Of a stretch of DNA of 64,000 bases, positions 25,254 to 35,879 are shown one piece after another. The notes under the pieces were generated by a model. It was not told the origin of the DNA, did no database searches, and was given only the letters and a program-made list of their open reading frames with translations. This DNA is from Symsagittifera roscoffensis. Its lineage: Eukaryota > Xenacoelomorpha > Acoela > Convolutidae. A program made the position numbers and the translations under genes. Numbering within the stretch: position 1 is the stretch's first letter; the number at the start of each line of letters is the position of its first letter. The stretch lies in assembly GCF_963678635.1 (NCBI RefSeq), contig NC_087068.1, forward strand, positions 60,383,949-60,447,948, read 5' to 3'.

Positions 25254-25322
25254 AAGCTTACAGATTCGTATCCGTTTTTGTTCGATAGAGGGCTCTTAGT
25301 TTATCAACTGAGCTACAGAAAT
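25254..25322 (-). other. tRNA-like fragment (degenerate tRNA or SINE head)
   Basis: On the minus strand TAGCTCAGTTGATAAAC fits an internal A box, and a perfect 4-bp D-stem (GCTC...GAGC) closes it. GATACGAATCTG about 45 nt further on sits where the B box / T loop (consensus GGTTCGANTCC) belongs. The anticodon and acceptor stems do not pair, so this is not a functional tRNA. It may be a tRNA pseudogene, the head of a tRNA-derived SINE, or coincidence. Confidence 0.3.
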
Positions 25323-25893
25323 GAAAACAGATGAAGAGAATGGGTTTCTTATTGTTATCAGGTTTGTAGATTAGATCACACCTGTCATGGGATTTCGCAC
25401 TTTTTGGATGATTTTTACGGATAACAAAAACAGTAGTCAATTTGCTTTGTTCCAATGTTGTGTTTAAAGCATCCATTTTAACCCAATCATAAACTTGTAA
25501 GATCAGCAAAACCAACTTAATAACATGGACAGCCGGTTAGTGTGCAAGTACCTCAGAATTATCAGATTGAAAAGACACCAAAAAAGTTTTTTCAAGTTAA
25601 TGTCGTTTTTTTTTTGGCGTAGTGTGATAAAAGTAGGTGAACCCAAAACTGTGCTCTAGTATTGAACATTCAAGGAGCAAAAATTGAAGTCCCAAAAGTG
25701 TTCAGGTTGGTTAACTTTGGATAAAAAAGTGGCGGGCTGATTCAGATGGTGTTCCACAGTTGAGCTATATGGTGAAAATCTTGCATTGGATGTTGATCAT
25801 TTACAGGGAGGATAAAAACCAAAAAGTGGGAAAAGAATATTTCCTGCCACTGTTGTTGACACAGCAATTTATTTTTTACTTTCTTTCAGACTA

Positions 25894-26616
25894 CAGTGCT
25901 GATTTAAAATATCCGGACAAAATGAACGAATCTTGAATTTTCAAACACGCTTTTCTCAAATTGGGTTACGATAAGTCAAAAAGTGAAGACAACAAAAGTT
26001 GCTTAGAATTTCAGCAGAATTATTACGGTGCAATTTTTTCGCCGAAATTCTCAGCCAAAATTTTAACACATGAAAGGGTCATTTTGGCTTTTATCAATTA
26101 ATAAAAGATTACGCTGAAACTACACTGTTAGATGATGAGAAATAATAATCATAAGAAGCCTCTTACACACCCCAACAGAGTTTTAAAAGGGTTCAATCTC
26201 CAAAAACTTGAGCAAGTTGTTCAAAAAATTGTTTGAAGCAAAAATGTTGGGTTTTATATAGTAAAAATCTCATTTCTTGACTATCAAGCAAAATTAGTTT
26301 CTCTTACACAGGTTTTTGGAGGTTCAACCCTTCTAAAGATTTGTTGGGGTGTGTAAGAGGCTTCTTGTGATATATATTTCTCATCATCTAACAATGTAGT
26401 TTCAGCGTATTTTTTTTTAAAATTGATAAAAGCCAAAATGATCCTCTCATGGGTTAAATTTCTGGTTGAGATTTTCGACGAAAAAATTGCACCGTATAAT
26501 TTCTGTCCAAATTTTAAGCAAATTTTGTTCTTCATGTTTTGTGTATTTCTAATTTGAGAAAAAAGTGTCTGAAAATTCAAGTTATGTTCATTTTGTCCGG
26601 ATAATTCAAATCAGCA
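25894..26616. mobile_element. Tc1-like foldback element (non-autonomous)
   Basis: The left end reads TA then CAGTGCTGATTTAAAATATC, which closely resembles the terminal repeat class of Tc1/mariner elements (TA target, CAGTGCTG start). The two halves are long imperfect inverted arms, about 25,898-26,215 and 26,309-26,615, matching over ~310 bp (for example CACACCCCAACA against TGTTGGGGTGTG, and TAGATGATGAGAAAT against ATTTCTCATCATCTA). The right terminus keeps GTCCGGATAATTCAAATCAGC but has lost the last CACTGTA. No transposase is encoded. The 98-codon minus-strand frame at 26,284-26,580 lies wholly inside an arm and is a shadow. Confidence 0.7.
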
Positions 26617-28340
26617 AATGTTTTAGAATGACGCACGAAACTTTTTGATCAACTGAGCTCAAAACGCCGCGTTTCGATAAACTTAATACCAAAAAAACCC
26701 AACATACAACGTTAAGTTAAGCCCAACATACAACGTCCAAAACTAAATGACATGATTCCCTAAAATTGTTGCTTATATTACCGTAAATTTGATTTCAACT
26801 ACGAAAAAGTTAATTATTATCAATTCTTGAAAAAATTCGAAAATTTTTTGGGTATCTTTGGGTCAGCCTGATCTTTTTATAAGCATAATCTGTAAATTTT
26901 TAAAAGCACAAAAAAATTGGTCCAAAATTTTTTTCCCCTTAACTACAGTATAGAACTCTTATTCAAAAAGAGTTCGGCATTTTTATATAAATTTTTAAAT
27001 TTCATAGATTTTATGTGAAATGTTTATAGTTTTATGAGTTGCTGAACGATTCTTAATTTATGCTTGCGCTCAAAATGATTGTATATTGGCGTCAAAGACT
27101 CCTTAAAAAAGGGTTTGTTTGCCAAAAATAGGTGTCGTTGAATAGTCTGAAAGGGAGACGCTTTGATTGGCGAGGGTTGCGAACTCTTACGAGGGGGCGT
27201 TTTTCTAAAGCCGCTCGGTCTTCGAAAGATTTTTTTAAAATAATTTTCTTAACCATATTTTTTGAACGCGATGAGAGCTATCAGTGTCATGCTGGCGGAC
27301 TCTTTTGAGGCTGTTGGTTTATTTGGTGTGTGTATCCATGGCCACATAATGCCCTATAAATTATCCCTCTGAACCATTCTTCATCCTCTGTTTTCCCAGT
27401 CCACTCAATATTGCAATGGAACACCCGAAGAGTTTAATCAATTCCATCGCGGACGAGGCAGAAGGGAAGTCCCTGCGTGGGCTGATTGAAGTCACCAATT
27501 GATCAAAGCGCAAAAAAAACAACGCAGACTCAATTTGTTCACGAATTGCAGCCACAAATTCATTCATTGATTGGTTGTTAAAAATTGTTCTTGTTATGTG
27601 AGACGTAGACATGTATTACTCAAGTGAAGAATTTATAAACAAGAGACCAAAATTCTTCTTGCCGTACTAACTTGTCATTTTTTTGTAGCCTTCACTGCTT
27701 TTTTTTACTTTCTTGTTTTTGTTTATGAAAGTACAAAATGACCAAGCTGTGATAGAAAATCATCTGGCTGGATTCTACATGAATATCTATCTTTTGAACA
27801 GTTTGTTCTTCTTGTTTTCATTGTAATTACAATTTGCTGTTTTATCAAGTTTTGTTCTCTCGTTTTTTTTCTGTTGTTTTTATCAATCGGGTGTGCTGTA
27901 AAAATAGCTCATGGATTCTGATTTTTAAAGATTCTGTTTTTTGTTCAGCCTGTTCCAAATAACCTTTTATGGCATGATATTTAATCGGTTTTGTTCTGTC
28001 TTCAACTTACGCAAGGTGTAATTGTTTACAAGAGATTTGTTCTACTTAACTAGAGAGACTGTCGAGTTATTCACTAATGCTGAACAGTTATGTAGAGCTG
28101 AAAGCGTCGACGTTAGAGGGAGGAGCTAGCACACTCCATATCACGTGCCACTGTTAATCAACGCCAGTTCATGTTTCCCTTCTACGCCAGTGGCCACCGC
28201 GACTGCTGCCAACCTGTGATTTGTAAGTAGATAATCCTAATGTCCTCATTGTCAACAGCCGATCTGTCTATATCTGTTAGCCCCTTCATACTGTCACAAA
28301 CCCCAAAAAAATCATTCATCTTTTATTTCAAATCATTGTT
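26617..28340. other. non-coding flank of the retroelement, no gene supported
   Basis: No supported gene. The tract 28,090-28,240 is GC-richer and ends in GATTTGTAAGTAG, a donor-like site, so an untranslated or short host exon is possible. The 83-codon minus-strand frame at 27,361-27,612 has no recognisable features. Confidence 0.35.
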
Positions 28341-28344
28341 CTAG
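28341..28344. other. target site duplication CTAG (left)
   Basis: CTAG precedes the TG of the left LTR, and CTAG (47,222-47,225) follows the CA of the right LTR. A 4-bp duplication is usual for some Ty3/gypsy and BEL-type integrases. The site is itself palindromic. Confidence 0.8.
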
Positions 28345-28754
28345 TGAGTTATGACCGATGGGTATAACTCATAGAGTAATTTCGGATAGGGTACACCGTC
28401 TGCTCGTCACGCTATCTTATTTTCGGCCGGATAGATTCGTGCAACTTCTTAGTCTAATACCGATCCTAATCTTACTCTTATACTATCTAGTCTCAGGTTG
28501 TTTAACTAGTCTCTGCTAGGCTCAATAGATCTAGGGTATACTGGTTTATTGCGGCTGCTGAAGTACTCGGGAGAGTCCAACTAATTTCTAAGTTAAATTC
28601 AAATCTCTCTGGTGCTGAAATTACAAGTAATTTCAGCACTTACAAATAAGTGTGTTGTTAGTTAGATGGATCATGATTGGTTAATATTAAATACTTTACA
28701 TTGGTAAAATATCTAAATTATCCAATCATAAAATGTAGTTTAGATCAGGTTCCA
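28345..28754 (-). repeat. 3' LTR of copy 1 (410 bp)
   Basis: On the minus strand it starts TGGAACCTGATC and ends CATAACTCA. It holds an AATAAA polyadenylation signal (complement of 28,545-28,550), ACCAATCA / GATTGG CCAAT-type words, and a 28-bp near-perfect palindrome at 28,612-28,639 (GTGCTGAAATTAC, 2-nt centre, mirror). The outer end also folds (GAGTTAT...ATAACTC). It differs from the 5' LTR only at two adjacent bases (ATTTCGGATAG here, ATTTATGATAG there). Confidence 0.95.
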
Positions 28755-28761
28755 CCCATCC
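28755..28761 (-). other. candidate polypurine tract
   Basis: On the coding strand GGATGGG directly precedes the TGG start of the 3' LTR. It is purine-rich but short, so it is a weak plus-strand primer candidate assigned by position. Confidence 0.4.
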
Positions 28762-30357
28762 GGGGTTTACAGAGTTTTTTAGAATAGTTCTTCTGCTATT
28801 CGAAGGATGGATGATGGACGTTGGTATTTGGCGAACATCATAATTTTCTTCCGTTTTCTCTTTGTTAGAGAAGTTCCAGGAAGCTGGAGTTAGGGACATA
28901 AGACGTTGTGTCTTCTTGTGACAACGACTGAGTCTCCGCAACAAACTCAAATCTGATTTCAGACTGGTTGGCTATGTCAGGTTTTTCTGTTCTTCGTGGA
29001 GAACTTCTTTTGTGTCTGATCTAGTTTGGGAATGGCGTGGAGATTGTGCGTGGAGGGGATGCCTAGTTACTCGGATCTGTACGTATACTTGAACATCGAG
29101 GTGGTCATTGGTCTAGTTCAATGAAGTCCTTTTCTGCGAAGTCAAGTCGTACTCTAAATCCTTTGAGTTGTGATTGTGAGCGGCATATCGATTGTAGTTG
29201 GCCATTCTTTCTCGAGTGTAGTGAGATCGTTTTGTCTTTAGATGTTCGTCCTTGGTGTTGTGTTCTGATCTATGTATTGCATAATATAATTTACATTTTA
29301 TAAAACTTTTATTAGTTTAATATTTTTTAATTATGATTTTAGTTAGTTGTTTTCACAAAAGCTTTTTGTTTTAGTTCGGTTATTTTGAAGAGTTACTCAC
29401 CCTTGAGTAGCTCTTATTAAAAATAGTGGTGTGTGTCACAAAGCGTGGATGTAGCGCGGTGGGTTAGGCCGGCTATAGAGCATGCTCAGGACGTCCTTCC
29501 TGGTGGGTTAGGCCAGGAGTGGGAGTATGATTTCATGCGGTTTTTGTGAGGGGTCCTGTTACAACGTTTTATGTTGGGTTTGTTGTGGTTTTTCTTATGT
29601 CTTGTTGGTTGTGTCCTTTTTTCAAAAATCAAATTGTTTCTGGTATGGGTTCGTCTTTCGACTTTTTTGTGTTTTATTATTTCTTTCTGAGACTTTATAA
29701 TAGTCTTCAAAAGATTAATTTATCCAGTTTTAAACTGGGTTAATCCGGTTTGGGTACCGTTGGTTTCCTTTTCTTAGTCATGCTGTTATTCTATGATCTG
29801 TGGTGTTTAGTAAGCTGCGTTGGTTAGTGTTGTTTAGTATATAATTCCTTTCCAACCGGGTTAAAGGAAAGTTTGAAACGTGTTATCTTGTGTTAGAGTT
29901 GTTAAGTGTGAAAACTTGAAACTGAAATTCATTATTTTAAACTATTCTTCGTGGGCGAGCTGTGCGAGTGTGGATAGAATTTCTGTGCGAATGAATGGAA
30001 ATATCAAAAGGTTAGTACTGCATTTTCGTTTTATCAATTTACTACATAGAATTTTAAAATTTACTGCTAGTTATGGGGGAAAATTAAGTTACAAATTTTC
30101 ATCATAATTAGATTTACTGCTTGTGGGGGAAGAATTTTATAAATGAATTTATTGCATTGGTATTAATTTTATTCAATTTGTGTGTGCAAAAGATTAATAT
30201 ACTTTGAAATAGTTTGAAGAAGTTTTCGATTTTTTATTTTTCTTTTGTGAATTTTTTAGATGATTGTCGGATGAAGGCTAAAAATCTAAAGAAAACATGG
30301 ATAAAGAATGGTGAGTTTCTAATATTTTAATTAGTTAGTAATATGTATAATTCATAC
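28762..30357 (-). other. 1.6-kb 3' untranslated region of copy 1
   Basis: Between the ORF603 stop and the 3' LTR there is no convincing ORF; the 74-codon frames start at TTG and have no features. At 29,450-29,530 two similar words, GCGGTGGGTTAGGCCGGC and CCTGGTGGGTTAGGCCAGG, lie 50 bp apart. The second is a hairpin (CCTGG...CCAGG) and the first resembles a tRNA A box. Such a long, structured 3' UTR could hold packaging or RNA-export signals (inference). Confidence 0.5.
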
Positions 30358-32169
30358 TTACCTGTTAGTCGTCGGGGAAAAACCATGGGGGAAGATGTCG
30401 TGGATGAGATCGGAAGTTGTTAGTAGTTTAGCTAAGATGCGGATGATATTTTTAGTCTGAAGCAGTGGCCAAAGCAATTGAAGTGCTTTAATTGTGGTTA
30501 GTTCTTCAGTGCCAACTGCAAACTCATAAGGTGTGTTTTGGATTAGATTATATAATTTGTGATTGAATTTAGTGTTGTGGATGAATTCTAAAATGGGGAT
30601 TTCTATAGGTTGTGCAAACTCGTGTGGGATAAGGAAGGGTCGGGATTCTTCGGCGTTGAGGGTCTTAGTGATGGGGCAAAAGATATACATTTGGGTTATG
30701 GGATCATAATTTCGAAGAATACCATGAAGGTTAGTATCTTTAATGCAATATGTGAAGTTTAGAAAAAATGGTGAAGTGTATTTGGAATTAATGAATTGAA
30801 AACGATGGTGTGGTTGTCTAGAGGGTGTGTGTAGGTCAAAGTGATTTTGGATGAAACGATAATAACTATATGTATGGGTTTGTTTAGTGCGCAACATAAT
30901 ATCGTGTGAGCAGTGCAAATCTCTTTCGTGTGGTGCAAGGAAATGAAAAGTTAGTGAAAATATTTGGAAACGTTCTTTAAAACTTTCGTAGGCTTGTGTG
31001 TCTGTTAGTGCTTCTGAAATAATGTGGTCAAACTTACGATCGAAGATGTTTAGTGTAAATACATATGGTGTTTTGATGAAAAATTTCTCGGTGATTTGTG
31101 GATTAGCGAAGCGATCATCGTCTAAGAATTGATCTTGGTTAGCTCTGATGATGTTATGATCATAATATTCTAGTGTATATTCATTAGCTCTAGGTGCAGT
31201 GTGTGTTTTTAGTGATTTTTTGTATCCAACGTATGTAAATTGTCTAGGTGTTAGTGGTGTAGTGAGTCGATATAGCTTGTCCTTATTTCGTTCTATATCG
31301 ATGTGAGTGCTAGATAAAGGTAAGCAAAGGGGATTAGTAAAGTGATAATATGAGGTCCACGAAAGAGTGGGCATTAAAACATATTCGTCTACAAAGCTTC
31401 GTGTTTCGTTAGTGTCATGAGGGGTGTTTAAGGTGTATTGTGGAAATGAGGTTAAGGTGATAGCTAAAAATTCTTTTGTGTTAGTGTGTTTGGGGTGGTT
31501 GATATATTCACGGGCTGTTCCTGGTTTTGCTGGGAAAGGATGGTTGGGGAACTTTCTTTTAAAAGTGCGGTAAGCTCTATTAGTGTTGAGTGAAGATTCA
31601 GTAGATGTGGATGATGGTGCTAATGATTCAGTATAAATTGAAGAGGGTGTAGGGGTAGGGGGGTTGGATGAATCTATTGTGGAAGAGATTTGGTTTATGG
31701 TGGGGGTGTTAATGTGGTAGGGTTGTTGTTGGAGGGTAATAAAATTATCTAGCTCTGGGGAGATTCGGGGGGTGTCGGGAGAATGAGATGATTGGTCTGA
31801 ATGAAGTGAGGAGCAGGTTGGGGTAACTTGGGAAGCATAAGAGGGTGTAGAATTGATTGGGTCAGGGTTATTTGGTAATATGGGTTGAAAAGGGGGTTGG
31901 GAAAAATTTAAAGAGTTATGAAAATTATTGGATGGGGATGGTTCTGAGTCGGCGAATTCATCGGGGGTTTCAATATTTGGGTTATTGAGTTGTGAGATGG
32001 AATATAAAACTGAGATGTGTGAATTAGTGTCGGAATTCATGCCTGATGTTACATTAATAGGTGGGAAATTGGGTGGCGGAAAAGCAAAAAGTGGTATTAT
32101 TGGGATTGGAGTGGTGAGGTTGGTTGGGTGGGAATTTGATCGGTGTAGGGATCCAGGTTGTCGGCTCAT
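30358..32169 (-). CDS. ORF603, unknown protein downstream of Env (copy 1)
   Basis: 603 codons from a real ATG whose first bases form ATGA with the ancestral stop of Env. Residues 1 to ~200 are low-complexity Ser/Pro/Asn/Thr-rich with Phe-Pro-Pro clusters. Residues ~205-603 look globular: Tyr/Phe/His-rich, mixed alpha/beta composition, no signal peptide, no clear membrane segment and few cysteines. I do not recognise a family. The homologue in copy 2 (62,744 onward) stays open. In the ~220 comparable residues of the globular part I count about ten replacements, while the N-terminal part differs more, which suggests selection on the globular part. The position after env recalls accessory genes of complex retroviruses, but a structural or matrix-like role is equally possible. 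Confidence 0.75.
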   Translation of the reverse strand: MSRQPGSLHRSNSHPTNLTTPIPIIPLFAFPPPNFPPINVTSGMNSDTNSHISVLYSISQLNNPNIETPDEFADSEPSPSNNFHNSLNFSQPPFQPILPNNPDPINSTPSYASQVTPTCSSLHSDQSSHSPDTPRISPELDNFITLQQQPYHINTPTINQISSTIDSSNPPTPTPSSIYTESLAPSSTSTESSLNTNRAYRTFKRKFPNHPFPAKPGTAREYINHPKHTNTKEFLAITLTSFPQYTLNTPHDTNETRSFVDEYVLMPTLSWTSYYHFTNPLCLPLSSTHIDIERNKDKLYRLTTPLTPRQFTYVGYKKSLKTHTAPRANEYTLEYYDHNIIRANQDQFLDDDRFANPQITEKFFIKTPYVFTLNIFDRKFDHIISEALTDTQAYESFKERFQIFSLTFHFLAPHERDLHCSHDIMLRTKQTHTYSYYRFIQNHFDLHTPSRQPHHRFQFINSKYTSPFFLNFTYCIKDTNLHGILRNYDPITQMYIFCPITKTLNAEESRPFLIPHEFAQPIEIPILEFIHNTKFNHKLYNLIQNTPYEFAVGTEELTTIKALQLLWPLLQTKNIIRILAKLLTTSDLIHDIFPHGFSPTTNR

Positions 32170-32198
32170 CGTGGGCTAAAAAAATTATTATTTTGAGA

Positions 32199-34761
32199 CT
32201 AAAAAGCGGTGGTATGGAGTTGTTCAATAATTTGTTCATAAGTATGATCATCTTGTGACTGGTGTGTCATTATATGTTGGATGGGACTTTGTGATATGGT
32301 TGGTCGAAAATTTGGATTATGTGTTATTGCTAAATTTCGAAAATTTCGCGGGACTAGGGATAATGGATGGTTATGTGGTAGGGGTGGTAACTGTGGTGCT
32401 GTTGGCGTTGTGTCTACGTTGTTATGTTCTTCGTCGTATGTGTTTTGCCGTGTTGCTATTTTTGTGTTGTATTCTTTTATTTGTGCGTCTAAAAGAATTT
32501 TGTTTATAGATGTAGAAAATATTCCAAAAAATCCTGCAAAGAGTATGCGTGCTACGCTTGCTTGTCTATTTACTTGTGTGTGTATAGCACATGTGTTATA
32601 GATTCCTTTTAATAGTGAAAAAAGAAATCCGATAAAGTTAAACATTGCGTATAAAATAGTCAATTTTTCTAAGATGTAATTTCATTTTTGAGTGTAACAA
32701 AGCTAAAAATGTTGATTGGTGATATCTTGGGGGGCGGTATTTTTCACCGTTTAGATATATATATAATCTTTAATGTCTTTAAAATATCCGCTATAGTCTT
32801 GTGTATAGATGTCGGCAAATCCTGCGGTTTCTGCAAGTTTGCGTAAGTTTTGGTCAATTGATTGTCTTTGTATAGTGTCCATTTGTGTTAATAATTCTTG
32901 GAATTGTTGTGTTCTAATGTGATGTTGAATATCTGATTTTGAATATATTCTTATTGATTGTAAGTCTATATTTGGGTTTCGAGCAATAGCGCGAATGCTT
33001 TCTGGTGAAAATTTTTTAAGTGACTGCATTAATGTGGGATATGGGGTGAGAAGGTAATATTTATTTTCATCAGGGTGTAGTTGCACTACATTGTGGCTAT
33101 TTTCTGATCCACATGGGACTGCGGTATCCCAGAAATAGGTTCTTCGTGAAAGTGTGTCAACGAAATGTACCTTATTCTTATAAAAGATAGGGATTCTTTT
33201 ATGACATCGTTTATCTTCAAAAACGTATAGTGGTGATACTTTTTTAGTGCAAGTATAAAACCATAATATGTTTCCTTCGTAATCTAAAAAATTTGATCTA
33301 TTTCCAGATAGTAAATATCCTGCGTAGGGTATTTTTAATACTGCTAGTGCAAGTGATTGTAATATTTGTGTTCTTTCTAATTCGCATAGTTGGTGTAGTG
33401 TTTCTAATTCGGAGAGTGACATTTCTTGAAAAATTCGGCTAATTGTATAATCTAGTTTCATATCTAAGTGAATATCATAATGGATATTACCGAAATATGT
33501 ACTATTCATTAGTGATAGTTCTTGTAAACGTGTGCTTCTAGTGTCATGGGGCTTTAGATGTCCACCAGGTTGTCCGTTGCTTTTTTGAAAATTAACTGGT
33601 ATATATGATGTTCCTTCGTTTGGAGGATGACCTGTGGCATATGGGTCGATTTTCATTTTTCCAGTGGTCATGTCGAATCCTTTTTCGTATTCAACTAATA
33701 TTTCAGAGTATTGTGTTTTGTGAAGTGGGTTCCTGTATTTACATGCAAGTTCTGTTTCTTGATATATTTGAAAACGTGTCAATTTATTTTCTATATTGTG
33801 TATGTTTCTAAAATTAGTACTTTGTTTTCGTGATGGATGTACTTGTTCATATGGAATTGATTGTATAAAGTATTTTTCGTGAAATTTTATCATACGAGCG
33901 TGTATTTTTGCTACTTGAAATGTTGTACATGTGTCTTCGGGGAACCAAACAATTGTTGCTTGTGTTCGTGTTGTAGGGTCGCAATAACCTTGATCATTTT
34001 TACAAGGTAATCTGATTCCTTGATAGATCATGGTGTTGTCTGATAAATCTCGTGTGAGTTGTATTTTTTCGATTTGTATTTTCCAATCGAAAAACATTAT
34101 TTCTTGGTATCCTTTATTTTTTGTGTCTGCTTTGCAGTTTGATGGGTTATTTATACCAATGTGTGGTATCCAATGTTTATCGTGTATGTCATAGGTTAAT
34201 CGTTCGTGTGCGCCGTTATATGGATATTTGTCATCTAGTTTTACATGTCCTTGGTATCTTTCAAGTTGTGATTGATGTACAGTGTCTGAAAAAACTTGAA
34301 AGTATACTAACTTTTTTTCTGAGTTTTTGTTACGCGTGATATTTAGTCTAGGTAACTCATTTTTACAATCTTCGGGATTGAAATGTAAAAGGCGTTCGAT
34401 ATTACTCTGGTAGAATGATTCATGGTCAAGCCGGTTTTTATTTCCGTTCGAGACTTGTGAACAATGTACTTTCTTTTCGGAAAATGTTGCTGTGAATTTA
34501 TATCCTGTAACTGTTGTTGCTCGGGCTTTTGAATAAAGTGTTGCTATTACATTTGTAGTTTCTATTGCTTGGGGTTCTGTTTCGCATTGTGATACTTGAT
34601 TTATTGCATACTTGTGGAGTGTTTTTTTGTTCGTTTTCTTCGCAATCGTAATGTGTTACTAATAAATCTTGGGGTCCTGTACGGGGAGAAGGGTTTATGT
34701 TTTGATTTGAGGTTACTAGAAAAAGGAGTTGAAGAAAAACTAATATTTTTAGTATATACAT
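32199..34761 (-). pseudogene. envelope-like glycoprotein, broken (copy 1)
   Basis: Homologue of the intact 872-aa protein at 60,129-62,747. Breaks: an extra A in an A-run about 130 nt after the ATG (the first frame then ends at 34,498), an extra AT in a TATATA run that ends the middle frame at 32,751, and CAG to TAG at 32,199 near the C-terminus. The middle part (448 codons from an internal ATG at 34,097, open further upstream) and the membrane-anchor part (32,663-32,199) remain readable. The ATG at 34,761 overlaps the end of ORF X by 13 nt. Two of the three lesions are in homopolymer or dinucleotide runs and should be checked against raw reads. Confidence 0.85.
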
Positions 34762-35879
34762 GTGTATGATAATCCTGAGTATGGGTTATAAAATGTTAAA
34801 TAACCAATTGTCTTTTTGGTATATCTGTCGTATTTATATATTACTTCAGTGGTTATAAATGGTGGTGGCAGTGATTGAGCTGTGATGTTTGGTGGGTTTA
34901 ATGGGTAGGGATGTTGAGCAATGTTGTTCAACTTAACTGTGATTTCAAATTTTAATTGTAAACTGTTTTGTTGGAGTATTTGGATATTGTGTTCACGGAT
35001 ATCGTCGTGAATATCTTGGCGATATTGTAATCTATTAAGTGCCCAGTTGTGAAGGCGGTTACTTTCTAGATGTTGTCCAAATAATGGTGGAGGTGCTGTA
35101 AATGTATTCCAATCTAGTCTTAAAGGAATATTTGTCGATGATTGTTCTCGATATCTTGCGTCGAGATTGTTTGGAAAACTTAAGTTAAAAGGTGTCGGTG
35201 AAACTTGACTAATCGATGGTGTTGATGGAAGTGATAATGTTTCTGGTAGTGATGAAGATGTTGTATCTGTAGAAATGTCTATGGGGTCATTGATTAAATT
35301 TGGTTCACCTTGTGTGAATGAATGTGTTGTCCAATATGGTAGTTGTGATTTTTGGTTTGGGGGGTTAAAAGGATTTTCACGTATTTGTTCAGATGTTGGT
35401 GTTGAACCTAAGTAATCGGAAGGTAGGCTTGATGTACTTCGTTGTGACTGAAGTGTAGGGGTTTCTGGTAAGATATTAGTGGGATTTTCTGGAGTGCTGT
35501 GTGATGGTGATTGAGGTATTTCAAAATGAACTCGGGGAGTTTGGAAATTTCTATTTCGTCGAGGATGTATAATTTGTCTATTTATTTCTGTTGTGTTTTG
35601 ATTTTGACTAAGATTTCGTATTGTACTTAGTTCTTGTGGTAGTGTTGGGTATAGGTTATATGTTGGTTCACTTAGGGGTGCTTGTCGTTGAACTGGTTCT
35701 AGTGGTTCAGATAAACGAGCGTGTCGTTCTTCAAAAGTGTATGGATTATCTTGAAAGGAAATTCGTGTAGATGTTTGAGGGTTTTGAGTAGTTGAAGGTG
35801 TTGTTGGGTTATCTTGGGATGATGTCGGTGAAGACTGACTTTGTGACTGTTGGGTAGCAATTTTTGATAGGTTTTTGAT
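34749..35879 (-). CDS. ORF X, 376 codons without an ATG (copy 1)
   Basis: Open from just after TAATAA (first codon at 35,879) to the stop at 34,749, with no ATG in frame, so it cannot start conventionally. It overlaps the TM88 frame by 71 nt and lies +1 relative to it. The first ~250 residues are Ser/Thr/Pro/Gln-rich. The C-terminal ~130 look folded, with words such as LDARYREQS, PLRLDWNTFTAPPPLFGQH, RLHNWALNRLQYRQD and VIYKYDRY, and are nearly identical in copy 2. Expression by a +1 frameshift would give a membrane-anchored TM88-X fusion. Expression after splicing would give a different N-terminus. No family recognised. Confidence 0.65.
   Translation of the reverse strand: MKNLSKIATQQSQSQSSPTSSQDNPTTPSTTQNPQTSTRISFQDNPYTFEERHARLSEPLEPVQRQAPLSEPTYNLYPTLPQELSTIRNLSQNQNTTEINRQIIHPRRNRNFQTPRVHFEIPQSPSHSTPENPTNILPETPTLQSQRSTSSLPSDYLGSTPTSEQIRENPFNPPNQKSQLPYWTTHSFTQGEPNLINDPIDISTDTTSSSLPETLSLPSTPSISQVSPTPFNLSFPNNLDARYREQSSTNIPLRLDWNTFTAPPPLFGQHLESNRLHNWALNRLQYRQDIHDDIREHNIQILQQNSLQLKFEITVKLNNIAQHPYPLNPPNITAQSLPPPFITTEVIYKYDRYTKKTIGYLTFYNPYSGLSYTCIY

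Noticed and set aside
26284-26580. 98-codon minus-strand frame
   Set aside because: Lies entirely within one arm of the Tc1-like foldback element.
28726-28950. 74-codon frame running into the 3' LTR
   Set aside because: Starts at TTG, lies in the 3' UTR and has no motif.
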